DNA from: Bidens hawaiensis | Lineage: Eukaryota; Streptophyta; Magnoliopsida; Asterales; Asteraceae | Direction of reading: 5' to 3' | DNA length: 64,000 nt | NCBI GenBank assembly: GCA_021521415.1 | Contig: JAIQDT010001132.1 | Coordinates: 372,001-436,000, forward strand | In this document: in pieces, positions 1-9,970 of the stretch | How positions within the stretch are numbered: the stretch's first letter is position 1 | Layout: each line of letters opens with the position of its first letter | Made by a program: the position numbers and the translations under genes | The notes under the pieces: model-generated | The model's database searches: none | Told to the model about the DNA's origin: nothing | Seen by the model: only the letters and a program-made list of their open reading frames with translations

Positions 1-645
1 AGTCAATCTACGGCACATAAAGTTTAGTAAAGTTAATTAATTTTTTTCTTTAGGTTTTTAGGTTCCTTAAAGATTTTTCTTCTTTCTTTTGCTTTGTTGG
101 CCTTGTAGAATGTACTGTCACGATTCACTTATTTTTATCTACATTTCAAGTCCAAGGCAATGCGCGGGGTAGAAAAACTAGCTAATAAAATAAGAATGTA
201 AACATCTCGTTTAACTGTTAAAGTTTTGTTGTGTGGATGTAAGACTTAACGTCTTGAACCCACTAGTTGCTAAGAAGTTGTGAGCTTCCTAGTTTGTCTT
301 GATCTTTAAAAAATTCTCATAAACGGGGATATTAAACAATTGTAAGATTATTCATACTATTTATATACTTGATTTGAACATAAATTTGGAGCATCGTATA
401 ATTAAAATTGATCTTGAGTTCACATATACAAAAAATATAATTGATGAGGATGTGATTTGAATTTATGTAATATTAAAATTGAACACCCGTTTAAGACAAA
501 GCATCCTAACTTGACTAATCAAACCCAACAAACTCTTATGTAATTTTCCTCGAAATTGGTAAAACATTTTAGAATAAACAACGTAATTGTGCTTAGATCA
601 CATTCTACTCTCATAATAATAAAACACACCAAGCAGTTCATTTAT
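1..645. other. AT-rich intergenic DNA, no gene recognised
   Basis: No reading frame of note. Around 150-181 a GC-rich patch (ATGCGCGGGG) followed by AAAAACTAG resembles the 3-prime hairpin and CTAG end of plant Helitrons, but the hairpin is weak and no 5-prime end was found. Confidence 0.5.
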
Positions 646-1293
646 GGGAGAAAACTAGTCATTTTTTATCACGGATTCCAGAAATAACCTAAGATCAAAC
701 AAAACCCAAGCTAGTCAAAAAAATTATGTCAAAAACCGTTACTGATATGACGGAATTTTTACCCTATCACGACGTGCCACGTAGAATACTATTCCGTCGA
801 ATCCGACGGTTTACGGTTTGTATGACGGATTAATGAAACAAACCGACGTACTAATAAACAGTTGGATCTAAAGTAATGCTTTCGTCAGATCCGACTGTTT
901 AATTTGTCCGACGAATCATAGATTTTTCAATTGTGGGGTTTTTGATTTTGAGTTCGAGAGTGAAATTGAACACTACGGATGTGTTCTCTCGAAAAACTAA
1001 GTGATTTTCACTATTGATTTGCTTGATTTTGTGGAGAAATAAGAAATATGAAGATGGAGGTTTAGGATTTAAGAGGTAGAAGATGAAGAATTCCGTAGGA
1101 CCCACTAAAATCCTGTCAGATCCATTAATATGTTAACACGTGACGTGATTTTAAAAGTCCAAAAATTTCGTCGGATCAGAAACAGTTTTCGTCGGATCCA
1201 ACACAATTTTTTTGGCTAGTTTGGTTATTTTGTTTGGTTTTAAGCTATTTATGAAAAACCATGATAAAAATTGGCTAGTTTGAGATTTTTCCC
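646..1293. mobile_element. Mutator-like MITE with ~80-bp terminal inverted repeats
   Basis: The left end (GGGAGAAAACTAGTC, 646-660) and right end (GGCTAGTTTGAGATTTTTCCC, ending 1293) are imperfect reverse complements. The match continues inward for roughly 80 bp, including GTGATAAAAA / TTTTTATCAC and the CTAG-TTTGG-TTTTGTTTG segment at 1208-1235. The flanking 9-mers TTCATTTAT (637-645) and TTCTGTCAT (1294-1302) agree at 6 of 9 positions, as expected for an aged 9-bp Mutator-type target duplication. The interior has several short palindromes around GTCGGATCCGAC-like cores and no transposase, so it is non-autonomous. Confidence 0.65.
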
Positions 1294-1714
1294 TTCTGTC
1301 ATCTACTTTATGTAAGTGCATCATCAACCGTCGTACATATATAAACTTTGGTCTTTGGGACGCTGTTCATACTTTTTAACAGTCCGAAACTTCTTTTTTA
1401 TATATTTATATATTTAAAGTGCTGGGGCTCAGGTGGAACAACGGCACCGCTGGAATACCAATTGCCTAATAAATAGATAACTATCAACTACTGACTGTCA
1501 TAATTTTGTGAGCATAATCTGATTTTTACTTCTTATCGTGTTTCACATTTGTCCTTTTTGCAATATATATAAACTTACAACTTATTAAAATAAAAAAAAA
1601 AAAAAACTTAGTATTTCAGTTTGAACTTGTGTTATACACTAGATTTACCAGAAGGGCGTTCTATCGGAGGTACCATATATTGTAGCCCCATGCTTATAAT
1701 GAAAAGGTGTAGGA
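1294..1714. other. Intergenic DNA, no gene recognised
   Basis: AT-rich sequence with an A-run near 1590-1605. I see no coding potential, tRNA or repeat match to other parts of this window. Confidence 0.5.
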
Positions 1715-1719
1715 GGTAT

Positions 1720-2126
1720 TGTAGGTCCCAAAACGACCACCGAACGGTTTTGCTCTCGATAAACGTGTCGAGACGGGTGCGGTAAATCAAATGATCGAAC
1801 AAAAATATAAAGATAATAAGTATAGTGAACGACTCTGTAATCGGTAAAAGATTAATAACATTAAACTAGAACCGACCCACCCAAGGTGAGCTCCTCTTGG
1901 GTGGTGATTTACATCTTACAAACACACATAAAAGACTACAATATGACATATTTATAGCCTAACACAATACAAAGAAACTAGAAGATCTCCCGTAGAAGCT
2001 AAACGCGCGTTCCCGAAGCTCTCGTTTCGTGTCCGGTTTCCATGTCGGCTTTAATTATTCACTTGACCATTTATATATAACGGGTTTCGTCATTTGATAT
2101 CTCAAGTCACTAAAATTGGCCTTACA
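1720..2126 (-). repeat. Family A LTR (3-prime LTR of minus-strand unit)
   Basis: Reading the minus strand, it starts TGTAAGGCC and ends GGGACCTACA. It matches LTRs at 44279-44699, 53104-53518 and, in opposite orientation, 34826-35255; the shared core includes CGAGACGGGTGCGGTAAATC. The purine tract AATGGGGTGAT lies just outside its U3 end (2127-2137, minus strand), as expected of a PPT. Confidence 0.8.
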
Positions 2127-3485
2127 ATCACCCCATTGACTTATGATATCAAAAACTTTGTTGATCCCTGAAGATCTTCAATCACCCCCTAAAGGTATGA
2201 TCCACCTAATTCATTCATGAAGGAGTTATCGCTTCTTTATCCATCTTGGATCTTCAAGCACTATAGGTTCAGAAGAACTACCGGGGATCACGATCAAATG
2301 AACAAAGCTTGTTATTTCCTATTTAAGTCCAAATTCGTATCCAATTTGTTCAAAGTTTATCAACTTCTCGAACGCCTCAAAAATAACATAGAAATAACAT
2401 GCTTTGAACACGGTCCAACAATGACGAAAACCCGAACAAATTTGACTTTCTTCATTTGGTCAACCCACTTACTCGGCTTGAACCGGCCCCATAAGACAAG
2501 GTGGAAAAATTCAGTGGGCTCACCAACCATTTCTAAGCTTATACCAAGCAGCCCAAGAACTTAGATCATATTTGTTTCGAAGAAAGCCAGCCCAAATCAA
2601 CAAAACACATATGACTCAAAATTTGGTCCATTAAAGCAGCCCATATCCACATTGAGAGGCCCAATGAAAATTGAAGTTACTGGCAGCAAACAAAAAGGCC
2701 TACCAACGTCCAAGTTCAGCCACCATCACTGTGAGATCTCACATGCCGAAAAAACCGATTCCGGTGACCCTCTAGGGTTCCGGAGCCGCAATTGCCGGAA
2801 AGTCGTTTTCCGATCACCCAATCTCTCACCGCCTAGCCGTCACCATCCTCAGCCGCTACAACAATTAAACATGCAACCGAAGCCACCCACGGTGGCCCCA
2901 CCGGAAAAAGCCTTTCTGGCCACCACGCCGGAAAATCGTTGAACACCGTCTCCGGATTTATATTATCACGTCCACAGCCACCATTCACTATTCCGATAGC
3001 GCATCCACGTCCACTTCTTCTTTCTTTCTCGCCGTAGCCGGAAGAACATGATTTTTTTTATTTTTTATTTTTATAACTTGAAACCCGGACAGCCATGTCT
3101 ACCGCCGCCAGCAGTTACCGGCAAACCCTCGTTCACATCTTCATCCAATATGTTCTTTGATCTGAAATAACCGACACAAACGTACATCGGAGTTTGATTT
3201 TTACATATTCAATCTCAAAAATCGTCGCCGGAGAAAAACCGAACAGTCACCGGATTTTTGACGTATAGCGGAACGGTTCCCGAAACGCCCGGATCGGGCA
3301 CTTGTAGATCCCGAATGTCCGGATCTACAAGGAGAATGCTTCAAACACGCTTATTTCCCACTTTATTTTCAAGATCTTCAAACTTTATTTCCAAAACTTC
3401 AACGGGTTTTAACGTCTCGGTTCGGGTAATAGCGGAAATAGAACCCGAATATCAAGAGCAAAGTTGAATCATAAGATTCGACACG
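2127..3485 (-). other. Non-coding interior of family A LTR element
   Basis: No gag or pol motif is visible in any frame. The stretch is homologous to the interior of the second family A element: 2400-2475 matches 44940-45015 (shared AATGACGAAAACCCGAAC), and 3200-3480 matches 52830-53090 (shared TTAACGTCTCGGTTCGGGTAA). Conservation between two copies without coding capacity suggests a LARD/TRIM-like non-autonomous family mobilised in trans. Confidence 0.7.
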
Positions 3486-3499
3486 CTCTGATACCAATT
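3486..3499 (-). other. Primer binding site (tRNA-Met type)
   Basis: The minus strand reads ATTGGTATCAGAGC immediately after the LTR end CCTACA, complementary to the 3-prime end of initiator tRNA-Met. It fixes the orientation of the LTR at 3500 as minus strand. Confidence 0.85.
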
Positions 3500-4286
3500 G
3501 TAGGTCCCGAAACCGGATCAAACAACAAAACAAACTAAGAACTAGTTGTCTTGGATCAACCTCACAACTAGTTGGCGGAAACAACTAGTCGGACCGAGAT
3601 CTCGGATCTTGTGTGTGTGGGTAAGGGAGGCCGAAAGTGAGAGTAGGGTTAGGTGTTAGAGAGAGTCTTGAGAGTTTGTATATTACTTAGATGAGTATTT
3701 GTGCAAGGGTTGGTTGGTGTATTCCATACACACACATTATATATGTGAGTATGTTATACACCCATCTCATTAATAATAAGCCCAATAGGCACCAATTACA
3801 CAAGGCCTCGGGCCCATTACATATAAACGTAACAATCTAAAACCGTAACTAAACTAATACATATACCAAAAGACTAGAGGGAGATTGTAAGACCCAGTTT
3901 TGGTTATTGAGTCTTTCGTATTTGTAATTAGTTTAGTTACGGTTTTAGATTGTTACGTTTATATGTAATGGGCCCGAGGCCTTGTGTAATTGGTGCCTAT
4001 TGGGCTTATTATTAATGAGATGGGTGTATAACATACTCACATATATAATGTGTGTGTATGGAATACACCAACCAACCCTTGCACAAATATTCATCTAAGT
4101 AATATACGAACTTTCAAGACTCTCTCTAACACCTAACCCTACTCTCACTTTCGGCCTCCCTTACCCACACACACAAGATCCGAGATCTCGGTCCGACTAG
4201 TTGTTTCCGCCAACTAGTTGTGAGGTTGATCCAAGACAACTATTTCTTAGTTTGTTTTGTTGTTTGATCCGGTTTCGGGACCTACA
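3500..4286. repeat. Palindromic pair of family B LTRs, ~360-bp arms
   Basis: The left arm 3500-3858 is the near-perfect reverse complement of the right arm 3927-4286. The right arm belongs to a complete plus-strand LTR (3886-4286, TGTAAGACCC to GGGACCTACA). The left LTR lacks its last ~40 bp of U3. The 68-bp centre holds a purine tract (GACTAGAGGGAGAT, 3872-3885) directly before the right LTR, i.e. a normal PPT. Only a few mismatches are visible between arms (for example ACTAGTTGTCTT against AACTATTTCTT near the distal ends). The structure ends about 200 bp upstream of the TIR start codon at 4496. Confidence 0.85.
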
Positions 4287-4291
4287 GGTAT

Positions 4292-4495
4292 CTACGATCA
4301 TATAAGATACAACATCATTGTCTGCGGTTACCTACTCATTTGTTTTTAATATATTCGCAAGTGTAAGACATTTTGATGCTAACTGCCGAACTGCTTTCCA
4401 AGAAAATGAGTAGCTATTATTTGAGAAGACTTTGATGGCTTTATATTCCTCTCTTTTTTCACAAATGTCATAACCACTTTTCTAATTTCATTGCA
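4292..4495. other. Residual upstream region of NLR copy 1
   Basis: About 200 bp separate the palindromic LTR pair from the NLR start codon. The stretch TTTGAGAAGACTTTGATGGC(T) near 4420-4440 resembles TTTGAGAAGACTTTTAGGTGG upstream of copy 2 (about 32318), so the paralogs share ancestral 5-prime sequence here. No promoter element can be called firmly. Confidence 0.5.
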
Positions 4496-4962
4496 ATGGC
4501 TTCCACTTCATCAGCCTAAATCCCTCACAAATATGAAGTCTTTCTTAGCTTCAGAGGTGAAGACACTCGGTATTCTTTTACAGACAATCTTTATGACGCC
4601 TTATATAAAGCGGGGATTACCACTTTCAGAGATGACAATGAAATCCGTGAAGGTCAAGAACTGAAGCCAGAACTAGAAAGATCGATAATAGAATCAAAGG
4701 CTTCGATAATTGTATTTTCAGAGAATTATGCAAATTCAAGTTGGTGCCTTGATGAGCTTCGCTTGATCCTCGACCAAAAGACCAAGTGCAATCACATCGT
4801 TATGCCGGTGTTTTATGGCGTTGATCCTTCAGATGTTAGGAACCAGAGAGGAAGTTTCATGATTGAAGCAAAAGAGGGTTCTAAATGGACACAAGATAGA
4901 GTGAAACTGTGGAAGGCAGCCCTAACTGAGGTTGCTAATTTGAAGGGAATGGTTGTTACCGG
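4496..4962 (+). pseudogene. Exon 1, TIR domain (nonsense at codon 8)
   Basis: In frame with the ATG at 4496 it reads MASTSSA then stop, and continues in the same frame through a complete TIR domain: VFLSFRGEDTRYSFT, FRDDNEIREGQEL, and SSWCLDEL with the glutamate that is catalytic in plant TIR NADases. It ends with VDPSDVRNQRGSF and WKAALTEVA. The donor is GG|GTATGC at 4963. An internal Met at 4763 gives only a partial TIR and is not a credible start. Apart from the one stop, the domain looks intact, which argues for fairly recent loss. Confidence 0.85.
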
Positions 4963-5197
4963 GTATGCGTAAATCTCTTTTTATAAGTTAATTGCTACTT
5001 AATAGTTCATATAACTTTAACTGGTCTACAAGCAATTTTTACATTCTTAGACCATTCATAGTTGGGTGTTTCTTCATAACGTTTTGGCCCAACATTTCCT
5101 ACACAACGTTGAACAATTGAACAATTCTCAAAATTAGCCGTTGACAACTAACCTCAAATGTGAGCAGCAGTGGTGGTTGACAACGTGTTGAGGCAAG
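4963..5197 (+). other. Intron 1 of NLR copy 1, left part
   Basis: AT-rich intronic sequence between the TIR exon donor and the left LTR of the big retrotransposon. It contains AGTGGTGGTTGA (5169-5180), a string also found immediately after the right LTR (24056 on). Confidence 0.6.
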
Positions 5198-5551
5198 TGT
5201 AAGTCCCTTGACCGGATCTAACAACACTCTAACTATTATTAGTTATCTTGGATCAACCTCTACACTAGTTGGCGGAAACAACTAGTTAGGACCGAGATCT
5301 CGGATCTTGTTTGTTGGTTTATTATTGCCGAGAACAAAGAGAGAGTTTGTAGATAGGTTTTGCCAAAAAGTTGTTTGTGTATGAGACACACACACAATAT
5401 ATAGTGTGTGTGATCTCATGCACACTATTCATTCATAATCGGCCCATTGGGCTTTAAGTACATTGGCCAAAACATAATGTTTGACAACATAAACATGCAT
5501 AAACGAAACAAACCGCAAATACGAAAGACTTGAACAGAAAAGGGCCTAACA
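5198..5551 (-). repeat. 3-prime LTR of the big Copia element (family B2)
   Basis: On the plus strand it runs TGTAAGTCCC to GGGCCTAACA. It shares with all B-type LTRs here the palindrome CCGAGATCTCGG and the ACTAGTTGGCGGAAACAACT block. The PPT (minus strand CTAGAGGGAGAT) lies at 5552-5563. Confidence 0.85.
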
Positions 5552-5663
5552 ATCTCCCTCTAGTCTTTGGTATTTGCTTTATTAACTTCTATCACCATTC
5601 TCACTCGGACTCGTACTTGAAGATATCATCTGGTTCTTGAAATGGTTGCTTTTCAACAAGTAG

Positions 5664-8600
5664 TCAGACGGACTCGCTGAACTTTCTGACGATGGCGTCC
5701 GTGTTGTCATGACGGACATCTTCTACTGTACAAAGGGGCGACTCCACAAGCTTCTTGTGGTCACTCAGCCCAAAACCTGCGAGTTCGTGTTCGTTAAAGA
5801 ACCGCACGTTGTGAGTGCACTTGCAGTGGATGATGACTTCACCATGCTTGTTGTCGAACTCCCACGCGATGAAGTCAAAGAGAAAGTCGTATTCAAATGG
5901 CATGCCATGAAAGATTGGCTCACCGTGATCTTTCGGCATCTCGTATGTTCGACCTTTGGACGGCTTGTTGGTGAAGGGATTTAACTCCTTTGACTTGTAG
6001 GACCTACCCGGATTGATGGTGAACTTCGGGTAGTCTTCTTGCATTTGCGTCATAGAAAGCCTTTGAACCATGAGTGTATCGATTCTTTGTCATCTTCTCG
6101 AGCTATGGTTTTTCTAAAGTAGTTCATGTCGAGAATTGACAAAGTATGCATATCCTTGTATGTGAGATATGTCAGATCACCATCTGTGCGACGAATGGCC
6201 CAGCTTTTTCTATTGGGTGCTATCTCGCAAACATAATTGGATCTGAGTAATGGTACGGCTTCGATCCACCGCATGCTTGCCATCCTGGTCACGCTGTGGT
6301 ATTTGATTCCTTTTCGTGACTTCCTTCAAGCATGCTGGGGGGCGGGAGCAACAACTGGTTCTTCCACGTTCCACATTCTCTCTAACCGGTGTGTCTGGGT
6401 TAGGAGAATAGTTGATGCCATCATCACTATCACTTTTATTTTCTTCCACGGCTTTCTCAACTGACGGATCGGTACCTGCAAAAGAACAAACATTAAATAA
6501 CGAGGCTATTTCAGCCTCGACTGCAGCATCCGTCTCCCGTGTTTTCTCAGCCTCCTTCGGCGGTTCATCATCACCCGCCTTATCACCGATGGCATCTCCA
6601 CTACCATTACCACTACCATTACCATTTCCACCACGAGGCTCATCAAATATGTCAAACTCGTGGTCATCGTCCTCATCATCCTTCTTCTCATCACGATCAT
6701 CATCATCATCATCATCATAATCATCATTACCATCATCTTCTTCACCATCAGACTCATCATCGTCACCATCATCACCATCAAGTCCACCACCACTTTGTTC
6801 TACTTGTTGTTGATCAGCACAAACAACCAAAGCAGTGGTAAATGCAGCACTGACTTATGCACTAATGATGAGTGCAACAAGTGGTGAAATTGTAGAACTG
6901 ACCTGCCTAGATGAAGTAGCAGTAGTCACTACAGGCTCAGTGCCCATAACGGTTCCAACAACAGTGGCAGGCTCATCATCGGCAGCCTTAGCACCCGATT
7001 CTCCTTCACCGCCATCTTTTCCAGGTTCTCCAATGTAGAGGAAACCATAAATGTTTCCTAAAGCTCTGACCCTCTCGGCATCAGTGGCCAAACGAGAAAA
7101 AATAGTTTGTCGTCGACTTCTTTGCTCGGCCCTCGGCTTAGCTACACGAAGAAACCCCCTAAAGGTTTCCATGAGGTGTACCCTCAAGTTCTCAACATCC
7201 TCATCTGTCAACCACATAACCTCCATAAAGACAAGGTACCGGTTGACCAATGACTCATTCACACACACATGTTCGACGCGTTGTTCCTCCAACTCTTCTT
7301 CAAGCTACTCAACCAAATCACACAGCCTTACACTCTCACCCATCAACCTACTCACACCCCTTCTTTCTCCATTTTCCAACCCACTGAATCTTGAGCTCAA
7401 TTTCTCAAAGTCGATCCATAATTTATCAAGTGTAGATTCAAGTTCCCTTCTGAAGTTGCTTGCAAAAGTGGAGAAAGACGGAAGATCAGTCTCAAGCTTG
7501 GTGACTCTTGATTCAAGCTTTTCCAATCCAACATGTTGATTAGCATTTTGTAGAAAGTTTTATTAATTAACTCTTGTTGGTTGTTGATTCTTTGCTGTAA
7601 CAAGTCAATCCAATCTTTCTGACTTGCAATTTGAGCTTGATCCAAGTCACGTCTTTCTTGTAAAATAGCCAATTGATTAGCCCGAGCATCACGTTGTCGA
7701 GTAACTTCTTGATTAATGTCTTGTTGATCCTTGAGAAACTTGATCAACATGAGCTTCCGCTTCGCACGGTTCTCATTTGCCTCTTCCAAAGCCTTAATCC
7801 TATCAAGGACAGGATCTCGGAACACTGGAGACTTCTTCGATTTCCCACTTGAAATGGGAGTGGAAGCAATGACAGGGCTTCTAAGGGTTGAGGGAGGTGT
7901 AGTTGATATGGTTGAGTGTGGTGTGGTTGGTATGGGTAAGGTTATGGTTAAGGGTTGGCTGGTTAGGGTGGTTGTGGTTAAAGGTAGGCAGATTGGTGTT
8001 GTTGTAGTTTCTATGGTGGATGTGGTGGTTTGGGTTTGGATGGATGTTGTGAAGGTAGCAGACCAGAATGACGTGTCTGTAATTGGTGAGGTGAATAGGT
8101 AAGTTGGTGGTCCTAGGTGAGGTGAAGGTTTTGGTTTGGGTGGTCATGGGTATGTCCTCAAACGTTAAAGGCATTGGTTCATCTAGGCGGGCTGGTGAGG
8201 TTTTGAGAGATGTAACGGGTTCATCTACAAGTGATGGTTTCTTGGGTTTGGGTTTGGGTTTGGGTTTGGGTTTGGTCCTAAGAATAATCCTAGGTTTAGG
8301 TTTGGATTGGGTTTTGGGTGGTGACTTGAGTTATGTTTTGTACTTGGTTTTAGGTGAGATTGGGGTTTGGGTATTGGTAAATTTGATTTGTTTGGCTTTA
8401 TGGGCTTCTATGGTCTTGTCTAGGGGGGTTGGTGATCCTACGTGTGGGTCGGGAATGGTGGTGGTTTGTGCTGCTTGGTCACTCATCATTTCAGAAATCG
8501 AAGGAAAGCGTACTTTAAGGTGAGGCACCTTTGAAGATGAGGACTTCTTGGAATCCAACGTCTTTTTCAAGCATTTGAGAGGATAATCTGGCTCCTCTTC

Positions 8601-9713
8601 TTCTTTCTCCTCTTCCTCAGCAGCTAATTTTTTAGAGGATTCACCAGATTTCCTCTTCCCTTTGCCATGCTTCTTTTTAGATCTGCCCTCAAATACTACA
8701 TCAACTTCAGGCTCAGTCTCAATCTCAGTTTCCGACTCATCAACAGATCCCGTTGATCAAACTGGGAGGGAACGTGTCACATTAGAGGTGAACGATCAGA
8801 GGTGTCCTCTAATCACTACGATGAGCTAGTCCCTCTTTTAGTAAACTCAGCTATGAATATTCCTGTTCTTCTTCCTCTTCATCACCCTCATCCTGACCTT
8901 CATCGTCATCGGGATCATCATCATCTTCTTCTTCTTCTTCTTCCTCTTCCTCAACCTCAGTTTCCTTGCTGTCAGTCTCAGTTTCCTCAAACTGACAAAA
9001 CTTTTCACAGGCTGTTTACCCTTGTACTTGTAATAACTCCTCCCAGAGGGTTTAAGGATAACCTTCATAGTAGACTGTTTGTTTACTTTCACATGAAACA
9101 GCTCAACATATTCAACTGCATTTCCCTCTTCATCAACTTCATCAGTATGCATGGGTTCGGGTGTGTCGGGAAGTAGATGATCCAATATCAACTAGATGAA
9201 ACGAGGATACATCATCCTTCTGTTCTTGCCAAACACATTCATTTGGATGTACTTAAAGAACAACTTAGAGTATTTATACTTCCTCTTTCGAGTCAAACAC
9301 ATCATTACACTCACCCAGTCAGCATTCAACTTATCAAACCCACCCTTCTGAGAAGATAGACAGGTAGCTACTATGTGAAACAGTAGCTTCCAATACACAG
9401 GTAGGTTCTTCTTTTCACACATTGACCACTTGACATCATATCCTATCTCCTCCAAGTGATCAGAAATATGTTCCTTTGTGAAAGTTGGAAATGGGCCAGC
9501 TGCATTGTCTTTAATCTGCAAGGCTTTTCTTTCAACTTCCTCATTCACAGTCACCCTCAGTCCATCAATCTCTGAGGTGATTCGAGAACTGCCTTTCTTA
9601 GATGTTGCTTTTGTCAAGAACTGCTCTACCCAAGAATAGTGAACTTCAGGATCAGCAGAGATTGCATAGTATAGTGGACATTCTTTTAATCCCTTTATCA
9701 TAGAAATGAACAC
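5664..9713 (-). pseudogene. Accessory ORF downstream of pol in the Copia element (degenerate)
   Basis: Read on the minus strand. The first segment (9713-9192, from Met in IKGLKECPLYYAIS) is a folded-looking domain with WVEQF and VYWKLLFHIV. Next come an acidic segment (DEEGNAVEYVELFHVKV), a Pro/Lys/Asn-rich disordered part (8600-7880), a coiled coil (7825-7400, rich in Glu, Gln and Arg), a region DEDVENLRVHLMETF (7230), a long Asp/Glu tract (6790-6650), then a conserved C-terminus (EIAPNRKSWAIRRTDGDL, EPIFHGMPFEYDFLF, GFGLSDHKKLVESPLC) ending near 5664. Several frame breaks interrupt it. The C-terminal third is also present in the related element at 51420-52074. Some plant Copia lineages carry extra ORFs after pol; the function of this one is unknown to me. 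Confidence 0.65.
8236..8277 (-). repeat. GGTTTG hexamer run encoding Pro-Lys repeats
   Basis: About five tandem copies of TTTGGG lie within the accessory ORF. On the minus strand they read as Pro-Lys dipeptides in the disordered segment. The unit is not the plant telomere heptamer TTTAGGG. Confidence 0.7.
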
Positions 9714-9970
9714 TTTAAATTTCTTTTTCTAGGGATTTCCAAGGAACAAGAACTATTATGACCCTATAAGATACAAAATAAATATTAGTGTTGATAATTG
9801 AGTTAAAATATAACTCAATAATAGTGGACATTCTTGTAATCCCTTTATCATAGAAATGAACACCTTAAACTTTCCTTTTCTCGGGATTTCCAAGGAACAA
9901 GAACTATTATGATCCTATAAGATACAAAAGAAATATTAGTGTTGATAATTGAGTTAAAAGATAACAAGTA
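9671..9970 (-). repeat. 150-bp tandem duplication over the accessory ORF start
   Basis: Positions 9671-9820 and 9821-9970 are near-identical (for example GGGATTTCCAAGGAACAAG in both). The unit includes the Met codon of the accessory ORF (9713-9711) and the leader in front of it, so the putative start region is doubled. Only a few substitutions separate the copies. Confidence 0.75.

Larger units (their letters stand above)
1715..4291. mobile_element. Chimeric three-LTR retroelement with two U5 outer ends, TSD GGTAT
   Basis: The unit 1720-4286 is bounded by the perfect 5-bp duplication GGTAT (1715-1719 and 4287-4291), so it probably integrated as one piece. Its parts are: a family A 3-prime LTR on the minus strand (1720-2126); a family A non-coding interior (2127-3485); a minus-strand primer site; a truncated family B LTR on the minus strand (3500-3858); a short PPT segment; and a full family B LTR on the plus strand (3886-4286). 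Both outer ends read TGTAGGTCCC...GGGACCTACA, so both are U5 ends, whereas a normal element has one U3 and one U5 end. No gag or pol is present. A sequential insertion-plus-deletion history is possible but would have to recreate the TSD by chance. Confidence 0.7.

Noticed and set aside
2217..2942. Plus-strand ORFs in the family A interior
   Set aside because: Not conserved as ORFs in the second family A copy; no domain features.
4763..4972. Small ORF with TIR-like sequence as a gene of its own
   Set aside because: It is the second half of the TIR exon from an internal Met and ends in the intron.
6500..6890. Plus-strand His-, Ile- and Ser-rich ORFs
   Set aside because: They are the reverse of the GAT-rich Asp tract of the accessory ORF on the minus strand.
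8236..8277. Telomeric repeat
   Set aside because: The unit is TTTGGG, not TTTAGGG, and it reads as Pro-Lys repeats in the accessory ORF.
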